This document shows, in pieces, positions 43,101 through 55,295 of a stretch of DNA of 64,000 nt (position 1 is its first letter; each line of letters starts with the position of its first letter). The stretch is from Tetracentron sinense. Its lineage: Eukaryota > Streptophyta > Magnoliopsida > Trochodendrales > Trochodendraceae. The stretch lies in contig CM026570.1 of assembly GCA_015143295.1 (NCBI GenBank), positions 29,084,445 through 29,148,444 on the forward strand, given 5' to 3'. Below the pieces are notes generated by a model. It saw nothing but the letters and a program-made list of their open reading frames with translations, searched no databases and had not been told where the DNA came from. The position numbers and the translations under genes were made by a program.

Positions 43101-44450
43101 TGTTAGCCTCAAGGTTACAAATATAAGTACCCTTATTAGTTTCAATGATGACACAATAATGAAATGACTCTAGTTGCACTAATATTTTCATTGAGTATGT
43201 GAAATTTCAGAAAAAAAGCCTATTAAGATAAAAAATTCAAGATATGAAGAATTGAAGAGCTTAATTCATTTTCAAAGTCATCAAGATCAAAGTTCAAGTG
43301 CGAGAAGCTCCAAAAGCTCAAGACAGATTCTTGAAGATCCATCACGAGTAGAGCTTCTCAAATCAAGAATGAAGATTGGTGTCTAAAGTTAAAAATGTCT
43401 AGGACCTTGTAAAAAAAAAAAAAAAGCTCTCAAGACATTGGAAAAGCATTGCTCAAAGATTACCTAGAATGACTCTAGGAGACCTAGTACAACATGAACA
43501 TCTTTCTCAGGCCCTAAAATGATTAAAATAATATTAAATCCTTTGCCTAAGGGTCCTAACATGTTTCCCACCTTTTTGGTCTCATAAAGATGAGTTTACT
43601 GAAAAATCTTTAGTGGACTCGTCGACAAGTACAAAGGACTCGTCGGCGAGTGGGTGATTAAAAACTGAAGCAATTGCTTCTGTCTCCACTCGGCGATGAA
43701 TCAAGCCTAATTCTCTCCCACTCGTCGACGAGTGCCTGCGGGAAAAACCTATAACGGCTATTTCACATTCAATGCTACTCCCAACGGCTATATTGATTAC
43801 CCAACTATAAATAGATCAAATTTATGATGATTTAAATATAGATCTAACACAGTTTCATTGATTTTTTATCACTCATAAATTCCTAACAATCAATACTCTA
43901 TTTTTCACTAAATACTTAGAATCCAAATCTCTTTTCTTTTGAGCAATCAATACCATTCTATCTTGCGAGATTTTTAGCCTTGTATTCAACTCTTATATTG
44001 CTTAGACTAGGAGCCTCCAATTCGAATTGAAAATCCACAAATTTCTGTTGTTTTTGAAAGCCAAGAATCAGGGATTCTTGCACCATGTTAAGGAGAAAGT
44101 CTTCTTGTATCCAAGAGAGAGTCTCTCTTGAAGAGGTTAGTCCTTAGCCTGTAAAAGGATAGTCAAAGGTTCTTCTTGACCCTGTAAAAGGAGTGTAAGG
44201 CTTGCTCTTTGCCGAAAAGAAGAGTACGGTTAGTGAATCGTGTGAAAATCCTTGAAGCAGGAAAGCTGAAAGACGGGGACGTAGGCAAGTTGCTGAACCT
44301 CGATAACATATCTGGTGTCTGGTATCTCTATTCCGCTCTTTCCTTTTCATCTGATAAGTTCTTAATTTCTGCTAATATCACTTAGAGTAATTTTTAAATT
44401 TGCCATAAACCCTATTCACCCCCCCTCTAGGGTCCATTGTCTGGGCATCA
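43101..44450 (+). mobile_element. SIRE-like element 1, 3' LTR
   Basis: TGTTAGCCTCAAGGTTAC opens it, and a C-rich stretch CACCCCCCCTCTAGGG lies 30 bp before the probable end GGGCATCA. The palindromes ACTCGTCGACAAGT, ACTCGTCGGCGAGT and ACTCGTCGACGAGT are at 43618-43735. The right boundary is judged from the family pattern and could be off by some bases. Confidence 0.8.
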
Positions 44451-45080
44451 CTCCCATATCAGGGTCGATCCCCTAGGATAGTTGGGTTGATCAAAATGTA
44501 CACTTGGGTCAAACAAAGGATCCTCCAGGGTTGACCCCCACATTTTGAAGTTGGTGTCCAAAAACGCCATACAGATTCTTGGCACTTTCAAGGTCGACCT
44601 TAAATGCCCAGGGTCGACCCTGAGGCTAAAAATAATTTTAAAAATTTGATTTCAGCTCTCAATCCCTTCCTAAAACTTGTAGTACTTTTCGACGCGGTCG
44701 ATTTGACATATTATGGAGCAAAATCTGAGCTACGGTTTGGGAGATATGCTCAAAACAAGCAACGTTGGTTGTTTGACAAAATTTCAGATTTTAAAACAAG
44801 TTTTTCACTATTTATCTCATCACCTAGGGTTTGTATAATTATAGTAGGACACTTACCACCTAAGGCATCATGTTAGGATTAATATAGGTCAAATCCCACC
44901 TATGGTCACATTGTATCTAGGTCACTTACCATCCTATGAAGGAAATGATCAACCGAGTGGATCAACCGGTCTTCTTTGGTCTTCAACTTCGCTTTGGCGT
45001 GGATGCTTGAAGGTAATGACACAAGACATACACCTAGACACCTAGACTCACTTGTTTTGACACTGGAATAAGCCAACACA
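44451..45080. mobile_element. Unclassified LTR-like fragment with GTCGAC palindromes
   Basis: About 475 bp are repeated at 54371-54836. It contains CAGGGTCGATCCCC, AAGGTCGACCTT and AGGGTCGACCCT. It lies between the SIRE-like LTR and the gag remnant of a second SIRE-like element. No coding capacity is seen and the family is not recognised. Confidence 0.5.
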
Positions 45081-45635
45081 AAAAAATGAACTTTACACTC
45101 TTGATGATGAGGAGGTAAAATTTTCACCTAATGAATCTTTATCTTACGAAGAAATTAGAGAGGCATTTGATGAACTTTATATTGAATTTTTAAAATTAGG
45201 ATCAAAGAACAAACAACTTAAAAAGGATAGTATTTCTCTTTCAAATTCAAATGATACTTTATTAAAGGAGAAAAATGATTTACAAAATGAAAAAATCATA
45301 CTTGAAAAAGAAAACAATGTTTCAATGAAAAGATTAACGAATTTCAAAATTCACCACAAGGATTATCTTGTGAGTGTGAAGAACTAAAAGATAAAGTCAT
45401 TGATTTGAGTAAAATTGCTCACACTTTATCCACGGGAGAAAAGAATCTTGAAATACTTTTGGCCCAACAAAGATGTGTCTTTGGAAAGGCCAGTCTTGGA
45501 TATAACCCTTTTTCAAAACAAAAGGACTACCAAAATTTCTTTTTAAAATCTACAAATGTTTTGAACCCTCCTTCGAATGATTTTTTCACTTTTGATGGAA
45601 AAAAAGTGGTTAAGAAAATTTGGGTCCCAAAATGA
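45081..45635 (+). pseudogene. gag: SIRE-like element 2 gag remnant
   Basis: The frame includes FSPNESLSYEEIREAFDELY and a Lys/Asn/Glu-rich helix, then after a frameshift near 45350 ELKDKVIDLSKIAHTLSTGE, LGYNPFSKQKDYQNFF and ends KKIWVPK. These match the C-terminal, coiled-coil part of SIRE Gag. The N-terminal capsid region and zinc knuckle are missing. Confidence 0.7.
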
Positions 45636-45639
45636 TAAA

Positions 45640-47190
45640 TCACTCCCAAGGCCATCCACAAAGGACCACACATGGTTTGGGTCCCAAAGGGATCTCATCC
45701 TCCTAAGATTATTCAAACATCAGTTTGGGCTCCAGCCAAAATGTGTGGGTTTCGAGAGGAACATATGTTGGAATTATTTAAATTTTGTCTTGTAGATTTG
45801 TTTGAAATCTAGCTCCTCCAAGACAAGATGGTTTTTGGAGAGTGGATGCTTAAGGCACATATTGTGGAACAAAGATCTATTTATCTCAATCTCTACAAAA
45901 GATGGAGGACATGTGACTTTCGGGGACAACGTGAAAGAGAGGATCATCGGCATAGGTAATGTTGGTAAAAACTCTATCACTTTTATTAAAAATGTCTTAT
46001 TTGTTGAAGGCCTTATAACTTAATTAGTATTAGTCAATTGTGTGACAAAGGTCTAAATGTTTCCTTTAAATCTAATGTTTGCATTATTAAGGATAAAGAT
46101 AACATTACTACCCTATTCATATCTCATGGACATGAAAATGTATATACAATTGATTTTGATGAACTTATCTCTCAAAACCTTATGTGTTTTTCAGTTATTA
46201 ATGAAACTAGTTGGTTATGACATAGAAGGCTAGGCTATGCAAGTATCGATTTACTATCGAAATTATCTAGAAAAGATCTAGTTAAAGGCTTACCAAAAAT
46301 CTAGTTCTTAAAAGATAAAGTTTGTGATGCTTGTCAACTAGGTAAACAAATCAAATCATCTTTCAAATGGAAACTATTAATATCTACTTCTAGACCTTTA
46401 GAATTATTGCATATTGATTTTTTTGGACCTAATGAAGTTGCTAGTTTAGCCGGTAAACTTTATGTTTTTTTTATTGTTGATGACTACTCTAGATTTACTT
46501 GGGTATTATTTCTATGTCATAAAATGCAGTGCATGTTTTATTTAAAAAATTCTTTGAAAGATTACAAAATGAAAAAGGTTACTCCATTAATTCTATAAGA
46601 AGTGATAGAGGTGGAGAATTCAAGAATAAAGAGCTTGAATCCTAATGTGAAGAAAATGGTTTTAACCATAATTTCTCCACACCTAGAATTCCTCAACAAA
46701 ATGGAGTAGTTGAAAAAAAGAATAGATCATTACAAGAAATGGGTAGGACCATGTTAAATGAACATAATTTAGCTAAATATGTTTGGGGTGAAGCCATTAA
46801 TACTTCTTATTATGTGATTAATAGAGTGGTTATTAGAAATAAGTTAAACGAAACCCTTTATGAACTATGGCATGGTAGATCACCCAATTTTGGTTACTTC
46901 AAAGTATTTGGTTGCAAATGTTTTATTCTTAATAGTAAACCAAGCTTGAAGAAAGTTGAACCAAAATCTAGTGAAGGAATTTTTCTTGGATACTCTACAA
47001 ATAGCAAAGCTTATAGGGTGTTCAATAAAACTTCTTTAATTGTTGAAGAATCTATGCATGTTATTTTTTATGAATCAAATCCTTTTAAATCTAAAAATCT
47101 TGAAGATGATGATCAAACTAACAAATTAGAAATTAAGAAAATGAAGAAGAAAAAAAAATTCATCTACCTAAGGCATGGAGGTTAATTAAA
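45640..47190 (+). pseudogene. pol: SIRE-like element 2 protease and integrase
   Basis: The protease motif reads RWFLESGCLRH, where the catalytic Asp of DSG is replaced by Glu. Integrase follows: HRRLGYAS...CDACQLGKQIK (second His of the zinc site replaced by Tyr), LLHIDFFGP, VDDYSRFTWVLF, IRSDRGGEF, PQQNGVVEKKNRS. The last open part ends at 47185. Stops occur at 46022, 46218, 46303 and 46643 or nearby, with at least one frameshift. It is dead. Confidence 0.8.
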
Positions 47191-47514
47191 GATCATCCTA
47201 AAGAACCAATTCTTAGTAATATGGATCAAGGTTTAAGAATTAGAAGAAATATTTGTAATAATCTTACATTTCTCTATCAAATTGAACCTAAGAATGCTCT
47301 TGAAGCAATTAATGTTGAATCTTGTGGAATTGCAATGCAAGAAGAATTAAATCAATTTGAAAGAAATCAAGTGTGAAATTAAGTGCCTAGACCTAAAAGC
47401 AAATATATAATAGATACTAAATTGGTTTTTAGAAATAAAAATGATGAAAAATGAAATATTGTTAAAAATAAAGCTAGACTAGTAGCTCAAGGTTACAACC
47501 AAGAAGAGAATTGA
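47191..47514 (+). pseudogene. SIRE-like element 2 reverse transcriptase, first part
   Basis: The frame reads LPKAWRLIKDHPKEPILSN, then EPKNALEAINVESC and NKARLVAQGYNQEE, the start of copia RT. Two TGA and one TAA codons break it. It is cut by the solo LTR at 47515 and resumes at 49851. Confidence 0.8.
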
Positions 47515-49845
47515 TGTCGCGCCCCAAAATACCCCCTAGGAGTTTAGGGATACTTTAGGCGTGAATGAATGTGCCTGCCAAACCATCCTGTTATGAACAA
47601 GATAATTACAGTACTAAACAATGATAATCAGAGTGCGGAAACTAAACATAAATGCGGAAGCCTAAACTAACTTTTTCTTTTCTTCTAAGATTTCCAAAAT
47701 AGTATTCCAAGTTAACATATATACAAAACATGTCTAAGTCTAAGGTGGACAAACCCACCTATCAAAATGTCAAAATACATAAAAGACCCTCTCGTACTCT
47801 CCCCTCAACAGTAGTCGAGGTATGGCCACACGTCAAGGTCTCGGTCCGCCTGAGACTGCAGTGGGATAGACGGCTCTCTCTCCTCGATATACTCTTCCTC
47901 GACCCAAGGCTCTGGGTCGAGGGTTCCCTCAGTACCTGCCGACATGAAAGTACGGCTGAGCATGGAATACTCAGCGAGTACAAGCTACTAGCCATCCATA
48001 ACAATAATAAACATGCAAAGAGTAGTACAATACCAATCATCAATTCCAGGCAATAGTAAAATCATAGAATTAAACAATATTAATCATGGAGAAATATTAT
48101 CATCTTGATGAGCATGAATGCAAAAACGCCGACAAAACTCATGCTTGAAAACCCGTTTCCATGTCCCGGTATGCATTTTAAAACCATGTATGCGTGCATG
48201 CATGAATGTCTTGTCATCATCTTGTAACCTTGTATCTTGTAACTTGTGAGCTAGAGGCTAGCACCCGAATCTCCCTGGGCTGCCAACCTCCTTGATATGT
48301 ATGGTTTTCTTGTGAGCCAGAGGCTAGTACCCGAATGTCCCTGGGCTACCAACCTCCTTGACAATATGTGTTTTAGGGGTTTTCTTGTGAGTCAGAGGCT
48401 AGTACCCGAATGTCCCTGGGTTACCAACCTCCTTGACATGCAATATTTTCTTGTTGGTTATTATATGCACATGCTCTTGAAATCTCGGTTCATGCTATCA
48501 TGTGTGCTCTTGTACGTGTCAATCGTGACAACCATGGAATAAGGATAGTAAGAGAGGTATGACATTACCATTCAATTCACAATATATGCATATGAGAATT
48601 TGAGTAATCAACATGGTATTTAAATCCATTCATCATTCATGAGAATACATGTATAAGGCCTATTTCTCTTTTTCTTCCTTTAAATCATTATTTCATAGTT
48701 TAGGCATTTTGTCAAACACACCACATGCAATGTTCCTCCATAGTTCATCTTCTTATTTCTAGTGCATATTTTCCATCCAATAATCAAAGTGAGTTCATTA
48801 TTGGTAAAATGCCCATCCTCCATTTTTTCATTACACAAACCACACATACCACACATCATACATTCGGCATCCCATCGCCTCAATCAATCTCCCATCCACA
48901 CATCCATATCCTTTTTCCTTTTCTTGTTTATAATTATTAGAATGATACATTTTACAAGGAAGGAAACCTACTAACATGAATCACATTTCACATAAAAAGC
49001 CTAGATTATCGCTAGGGAAAGTTAGTAGGGTGTACTAACCTTAGATCAAGGCTTGATCTTGGTAGGAACCTTGATTGAAGCTCCAAAAAGGGTAGGGAAC
49101 AACCCTTGCTTGAGGAAGACTTGAGTTGGGGAAGAACCCCTTTCTAAAAAAACATGTGTGGGTGCTGCCCTAGCTTGGAGGAGGAGTCCCACAAGAGCTT
49201 GAGCCTTGAAATCGAAGCCAAACGAGCTGGGGGATCTAGGGTTCTTAAACCCCCTTTGATTCCTCCTCCAAAACGAAACCCTAGGTTAGAGTCTCCTTCT
49301 CCTCTCTCCCTAACTCTCAAATATCCCTAAGTGTAGTGAATGAGGGCTCAAAGGGTCGAGCAAGCCCTTATGGGTAAGGGTTTAACGCCCAAAAGATGAA
49401 AAAGCCCTTACTGAAATTTCTGCAAAAACGCGAAGACCGAGCGATCGGTGGTTATGACCGATCGATCGGTTGCCTACCGAGCGATCGGTTGCCTACCGAA
49501 CGATCGGTACTCTGACCGAGCGACCGGTCAAAAAACTACTCTCTGGAAAATTTTCCCATACAAAAGTTTTGACCGTGCGATAGCTACCGATCGATCGGTT
49601 TTGGACCGATCGATCGCTGACTGGACTGAGCGATCGGTGCTCTGCATGTCTGGACTGTTTTGACCATATCTTTTGACTCGCTCGTCCGATTTCGAAGATT
49701 CAACTTGCGTTGGGTTCGTCTTTCAAAAATGAACATTTTTGACATTTCGAAATTTCCGATTTCTCCCTTATTTATTAACTACGAGGAAGACCAATTAGGC
49801 ACGAAAGTGCTATTCATTAAATATAGAAAAGTTCAGGATGCTACA
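47515..49845 (-). mobile_element. Solo Tekay LTR (L7) with perfect TSD
   Basis: 2331 bp. The flanks are ATTGA (47510-47514) and ATTGA (49846-49850). In element sense it has ACCGATCG-type palindromes (about 49635-49435), a donor-like site (49039), three hairpin units (48440-48245), the ATG hairpin (47975-47955), an acceptor-like site (47936) and the micro-ORF. It splits the copia reverse transcriptase. Confidence 0.95.
47805..47963 (-). CDS. LTR micro-ORF, acidic peptide (L7 copy, 52 aa)
   Basis: From the hairpin ATG it reads MLSRTFMSAGTEGTLDPEPW, then V-E-E-E-Y-I-E-E, and ends RDLDVWPYLDYC, TGA 47805-47807. It is 131 nt from AG to stop. No stop interrupts it. Confidence 0.6.
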   Translation of the reverse strand: MLSRTFMSAGTEGTLDPEPWVEEEYIEEREPSIPLQSQADRDLDVWPYLDYC

Positions 49846-49850
49846 ATTGA

Positions 49851-50386
49851 TTATGATGAAACTTTTGCTCCTATTGCTAGACTTGAAGCTATTTGGATGT
49901 TTTTTGCTTATACTTGTTATAAAGATTTTAAACTTTATTAAATGGATGTTAAAAGTGTTTTCTTGAATGGATTCTTATCGAAAGAAGTTTATATAGAACA
50001 ACCTCCTTGTTTTGAAAATCACAAAATTTTTAATCATGTATTTAAACTCACTAAAGTTATTTATGCTTTAAAACAAGCTCATAGAGATTGGTATGATAGA
50101 CTTAGTGGCTTTCTTCTTGAAAAAGAGTTCATTAGAGGAAAAATAGATACTACCTTGTTTATAAAATCTAAAAATAATGATATGCTTTTATTTCAAATCT
50201 AAGTTGAAGATATCATTTTTGGATCTACTAATGAAACTCTCTGTCAAGAATTTGCTAAGTCTACGCAGGATGAATTTCAAATGGGCATGATCAGAGAATT
50301 AAACTTATTTCATGGACTTCAAATCAAGCAATCTAAGGAAAACATCTTTATAAGTACACTAGAGAGCTACTCAAGAAGTTTGGGAT
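49851..50386 (+). pseudogene. SIRE-like element 2 reverse transcriptase, second part
   Basis: It resumes DYDETFAPIARLEAI, then MDVKSVFLNGFLSKEVYIEQ and YALKQAHRDWYDRL. The catalytic YVDD box reads stop-VED at about 50200, so the polymerase site is destroyed. TAA also occurs at 49939-49941. It is cut by the LTR at 50387. Confidence 0.85.
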
Positions 50387-53101
50387 TGTAGAACCCCGGA
50401 AATTCAAGTTCACTATATTATGAATAGTGCCAGTGAAAGGTGCCCTTGTATGGTATGTGTGAAGGCCTAAGGCCTCCCATTGTGTTCTTGATATTATGAT
50501 TAGTCAATTGAGGGTTTTAGGTACATGGTTTGAGTCGTAAAAAGAGAGTGTAAAGATACTCTAAGTAAGTGAAATCAAGGGTACAAATACCCTAAGTGTT
50601 TCAATGGGTTGTTGGTGAATAGTGCTAGTGCATGAGGCATAGAGAGGCCGGAGCCTCTCATGCATGTCGGTGTGAATTTAATGATCATTGAGGTGGGTTA
50701 AATACTTATGGAGAATAATTTATGAGGTGTGAGTAGGGTGTTGTACACAAGGGGAAAAGAATGTGAAAACACTCGACGTATTCTAGGTGTCGAAAAGGTA
50801 TGTTTCGGCAATTACCTCAACTTTAAAGGGCTCTATTTTAGTCATCTTTGCTCAGAATTGAGTGATTAATGAATTTTTGGAAAGGTATTAGAACCCTCTT
50901 CAAGGTTCATGTTGATCACTTTCCTGATTTTGAGTCGGGGTTGAGTCAAAAGTGGGATATCCAAAATCGGGTCGGCTGCAAATTTGGGCTGTCGCAACCC
51001 ATTGCAGACCAGTCAGCTTTAGGGGAATTTTTGTCCATGAATAAAAAAGAATTAGAATTTTTTTCAAAGCATGAAAGTTGTTTCTCTTCGAAAGACGAAT
51101 CTAACGCAAGTTGAATCGTCAAAATCGGAGCAACGAGTCAAACGTGATGGCCAAAATACTGAAGTGCGTTCTGAAGCACCAGTCAAGACCGAGAGATCGG
51201 TCCACTACCGGTAGATCGGTCATAAGCACCGATCAATCGGTCCACTACCGGTAGATCAGTCATCTATCGGTCCTACGCGATTTTCAGAAATTGTTTTAGG
51301 GGTTTTTTGGTCTTTTGGCCACTCCACCCTTATTTTTAAGGGTTGGCTCGAGCCAAGGGTGTTCATAAACACCCTTAGCTATATTTTGAGAGGGAGTGAG
51401 AGAGGAGAGAAGGGGTTTTCACACTAGGGCATCAACTTGAGAGAATTAAGGGGTTTTGGAACCCATGACCATCTCAAAAGCTTGGATCTCTCAAATCCAA
51501 CCTCAAGCACGTGTGGAGTCCCATTCCAAGCTAGGGAAGCGTTCTCCACAGCGTTTTTCAAGGGTTTTCTTCTCTTCTTCAAGGTTAGTACACCCTACTA
51601 ACTTTCCCTAGCGATAATCTAGGCTTTTTATGTGAAATGTGATTCATGTTAGTAGGTTTCCTTCCTTGTAAAATGTATCATTCTAATAATTATAAACAAG
51701 AAAAGGAAAAAGGATATGGATGTGTGGATGGGAGATTGATTGAGGCGATGGGATGCCGAATGTATGATGTGTGGTATGTGTGGTTTGTGTAATGGAAAAA
51801 TGGATGATGGGCATTTTACCAATAATGAACTCACTTTGATTATTGGATGGAAAATATGCACTAAAAATAAGAAGATGAACTATGGAGGAACATTGCATGT
51901 GATGTGTTTGACAAAATGCCTAAACTATGAAAAAATGATTTGAAGGAAGAAAAAGGGAAATAGGCCTTATACATGTATTCTCATGAATGATGAATGGATT
52001 TAAATACCATGTTGATTACTCAAATTCTCATATGCATATATTGTGAATTGAATGGTGATGTCATACCTCTCTTATTATCCTTATTCCATGATTGTCATGA
52101 TGGACACGTACACGAGCACGTATGATAGCATGAACCAAGATTTCAAGAGCATATGCATATAATAACCAACAAGAAAATATTGCATCTCAAGGAGGTTGGT
52201 AGCCCAGGGACATTCGGGTACTAGCCTTTGGCTCACAAGAAAACCCCTAAAACACATATTGTCAAGGAGGTTGGTAGCCCAGGGACATTCGGGTACTAGC
52301 CTCTGGCTCACAAGAAAACCATACATATCAAGGAGGTTGGCAGCCTAGGGAGATTCGGGTGCTAGCCTCTGGCTCACAAGTTACAAGATGCAAGGTTACA
52401 AGATGATGACAAGACATTCATGCATGCACGCATACATGATTTTTACAATGCATACCGAGACATGGAAACGGGTTTTCAAGCATGAGTTTTATCAGAGTTT
52501 TCGCATTCATGCACGCATGTTGTGATGATTGTATTGTACCATGCCTCCTACTATTTCTCTTGCGATGCTATTACTGCCGTGTACTGTATTCCTGTTGTGG
52601 TGCATATTATTGTTATGGTTAGCTAGCAGCTTGCACTCGCTGAGTATTCCATGCTCAGCCGTACTTTCATGTCGGCAGGTACCGAGGGAGCCCTCGACCC
52701 GGAGCCTTGGGTCGAGGAAGAGTATATAGAGGAGAGAGAGCCGTCTATCCCACTGCAGTCTTAGGCGGACCAAGACCTCGATGTGTGGCCGTACCTCGAC
52801 TATTATTGAGGGGAGAGTACGAAAGGGTTATATGTGGTTTGACATTTTGATAGGTGGGCCTGTCCACCTTAGACTTAGACATGCTTTGTATATATATATG
52901 TTAACTTGGAATATTCTTTTGGAAACCTTAGAAGAAAAGAAAAAGTTAGTTTACGCTTCCACATTTATGTTTAGCTTCCGTGCTCTGATTATCATTGTTT
53001 AGTACTGTAATTATCTTGTTCATAACAGGATGGTTTGGCAGGTACGTTTAGTCATGCCTAAAGTATCCCTAAACTCCTAGGGGGTATTTTGGGGCGTTAC
53101 A
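50387..53101 (+). mobile_element. Solo Tekay LTR (L8) with perfect TSD
   Basis: 2715 bp from TGTAGAACCCCGG to GGGGCGTTACA. The flanks are GGGAT (50382-50386) and GGGAT (53102-53106). The U3 start resembles the L1/element E type while the 3' half resembles L7, so it is mosaic. It has a donor-like site (51594), hairpin units (52190-52385), a micro-ORF and ACCGGTAGATCGGT-type repeats (51187-51265). Confidence 0.95.
52651..52809 (+). pseudogene. LTR micro-ORF (L8 copy, premature TAG)
   Basis: From the hairpin ATG it reads MLSRTFMSAGTEGALDPEPW and on through V-E-E-E-Y to TAG 52762-52764. That is one C to T change from the CAG of the L7 copy. The original end DYY, TGA 52807-52809, is still in frame. 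Confidence 0.55.
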
Positions 53102-53106
53102 GGGAT

Positions 53107-53655
53107 GGACAGCTCAAAGAATGTTGATATCCCTATGAGTCCAATCACAAAACTAGATAAAGTGTGGAAGAAACAAAATATCGAGGTATGATTGGTAGTT
53201 TATTGTATTTGACTACTAGTAGGCCTGATATTATCTCTTATGTTTGTATATTTGCTCGATTTCAAGCTAATCCTAAAGAATCACACATGACTGCAATCAA
53301 AATAATCTTTAAATACTTAATTGGAACAATTGATCTAGGATTATGGTACCCTAAGAACACATCACTAGAACTAGTTAGTTATTCTGATGCAGACTTTGCT
53401 GGTTGCAAAGTTGATTGGAAGAGCACTAGTCGCTCATGTCAATTTTTAGGACACTCTTTAGTTTCATGGTTATGTAAGAAACAAAACTTTGTAGCTCTAT
53501 CAACAACTGAGGTTGAATATGTAGCAGCTAGGTGTTGTTATGCTTAAACATTATACATGAAACAACAATTAGAAGACTTCAAATTATTTTGTGAAAAGAT
53601 TCCAATTGAATGTGATAACACAAGTGCAATATATATGACAAAGAATCTGAAAAAT
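53107..53655 (+). pseudogene. SIRE-like element 2 RT end and RNase H
   Basis: It resumes DSSKNVDIPMSPITKLDK, shifts frame near 53160, then reads KYRGMIGSLLYLTTSRPDI, SYSDADFAGCK and STTEVEYVAA. It has TAA at 53545-53547 and ends at DNTSAIYMTKN. Beyond 53655 the similarity stops. It is clearly a relative of the element 1 RNase H. Confidence 0.85.
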
Positions 53656-54836
53656 CAATTCAGTGAACCTCAAATCAAGGTTTGAGTTGAGAACTCACAA
53701 AGTCAAGTGAATGGTTAGGGCTTCCTATAAGTCTAGTCCAGCCATGAGAATCCACTAAGACAAAGTAAACAAGAACTTACAAGACTCGAACTTGACTCCT
53801 TCGGACTCGACACTACGATCCTTCAGTTCTTAATCCTCTACGGCTCAAAAATTCACCACGTACTCACAAGTCCCGTGATCAACCACAGTCACTTGTACTA
53901 CTCTTTGTGTCACGAAAACAGTCCACGACCTTCCGATAGATCTCCTTCAATGACGGCTTCGGATTCCACCGACCAAATCACTCTACCACGATCCGTCTCG
54001 GATCGATCTCCTTCGCAAAGGCTCTTGAGCACTCTGGCCTAGGTGTTCTATCGAGAATGGGTTGATGGTTTGATAAAAATGATCACATAGATGGACTCCT
54101 TCAATGCACAAGTCCAAACAAGCTAATATGGAGCTTTCCGCTTGCCAACTGTAGGTTTAATGCACTAACAAAAGGGTTTGAGAAAAATATATTCCATAGG
54201 TTTTATGACTTCTAGAGAACCTTAAAAATACTCTCCAAACACTCCCTATGTTGTACTCCACGAAGTGGAAGGGTTCACAATATATAGTGACCCAAAAACA
54301 GTGTTTAGAAGTTGCTAAAATTGGTTAAAAACCAAATAGGCAAGCAAGGGGACGTTTTAGCAAAACTCCCATATCAGGGTCGATCCCCAAGGATAGTTGG
54401 GCTAACCAAAATGTACACTTGGTTGGGCAAAAGGATCCTCTAGGGTCGAACCCCATATTTTGAAGTTGCTGTCCAAAAACGCTATACAAATTGTTGGCAC
54501 TTTCAGGGTCGACCCTAAATGCCCAAGGTCGACCCTGAGGCTAAAAAAGTTTTTAAAACTTCATTTTCAGCTCTTGGTTTCTTCACAAAAGTTGTAGCTC
54601 TTTTCTAACCGGTCTATTTGACATATTATGTAGCAAAATCTGAGCTACGGTTTGGGAGATAGGCTCAAAACAAGTAACCTTAGTTTTTTGAAAAAATTTC
54701 AGATTTTAAAACAAGTTTTGCACTGCTTATCTCATCACCTAGGGTCCATATGGTTAGACAAGGACACTTACCACCTAAGTCATCATGTTAGAATTATTCT
54801 AGGTCAAATCCTACCTATGGTCATATGGTATCTAGG
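53656..54836 (-). mobile_element. Unclassified LTR-like sequence
   Basis: Positions 54371-54836 repeat 44451-44925, with the same GTCGAC palindromes. A minus-strand TATA-like CTATATATTG lies near 54281, suggesting a promoter read leftwards. No coding region is recognised. It is cut at 54836 by element E. Confidence 0.4.
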
Positions 54837-55121
54837 TGTCACGCCCCAACATACCCCCTAGGAGTTTAGGGATACTTTAGGTGGACTATACAAACCTGCC
54901 AAACCATCCTGTAATGAACAAGGCAAAATATAATACTAATACAATGATAATCAGAGCGCAGAAGCTAAACATAAAATGCGAAAGCGCAACCAACTCTTTT
55001 TTCTTTTTTTTTAAAGTTCTAAAACAGTATTCCAAGTTTAACATATGTACAACACGTCTAAGCCTAAGGTGGACAGGCCCACCTAACAAAATACAAAAGA
55101 CAAAATACAACTCTGTCTCGC

Positions 55122-55295
55122 TCAATAGTCACCCCCGTGGGGCCAATGGTCTAAGTCTCTCGCCTCCGCCTAAGGCTCGACTACTAGATCCTCATAAGGT
55201 TCCTCCTCGCCATAGTCCTCCTCTATCCAAGGACCCGGATCACAAATGTCGGGAGGGACTCGGGTACCTGCCGACATGAAAGTACGGCTGAGCAT
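55122..55295 (-). pseudogene. LTR micro-ORF (element E 3' LTR, premature TAG)
   Basis: Same frame as the copy at 63171-62998, but a CAG to TAG change at 55172-55170 stops it after the core PWIEEDY. The original end is at 55122-55124. Confidence 0.55.

Noticed and set aside
43412-43426. A-run as the tail of a retroposon
   Set aside because: It lies within SIRE-like LTR sequence that continues on both sides, with no target duplication. A simple homopolymer expansion is enough.
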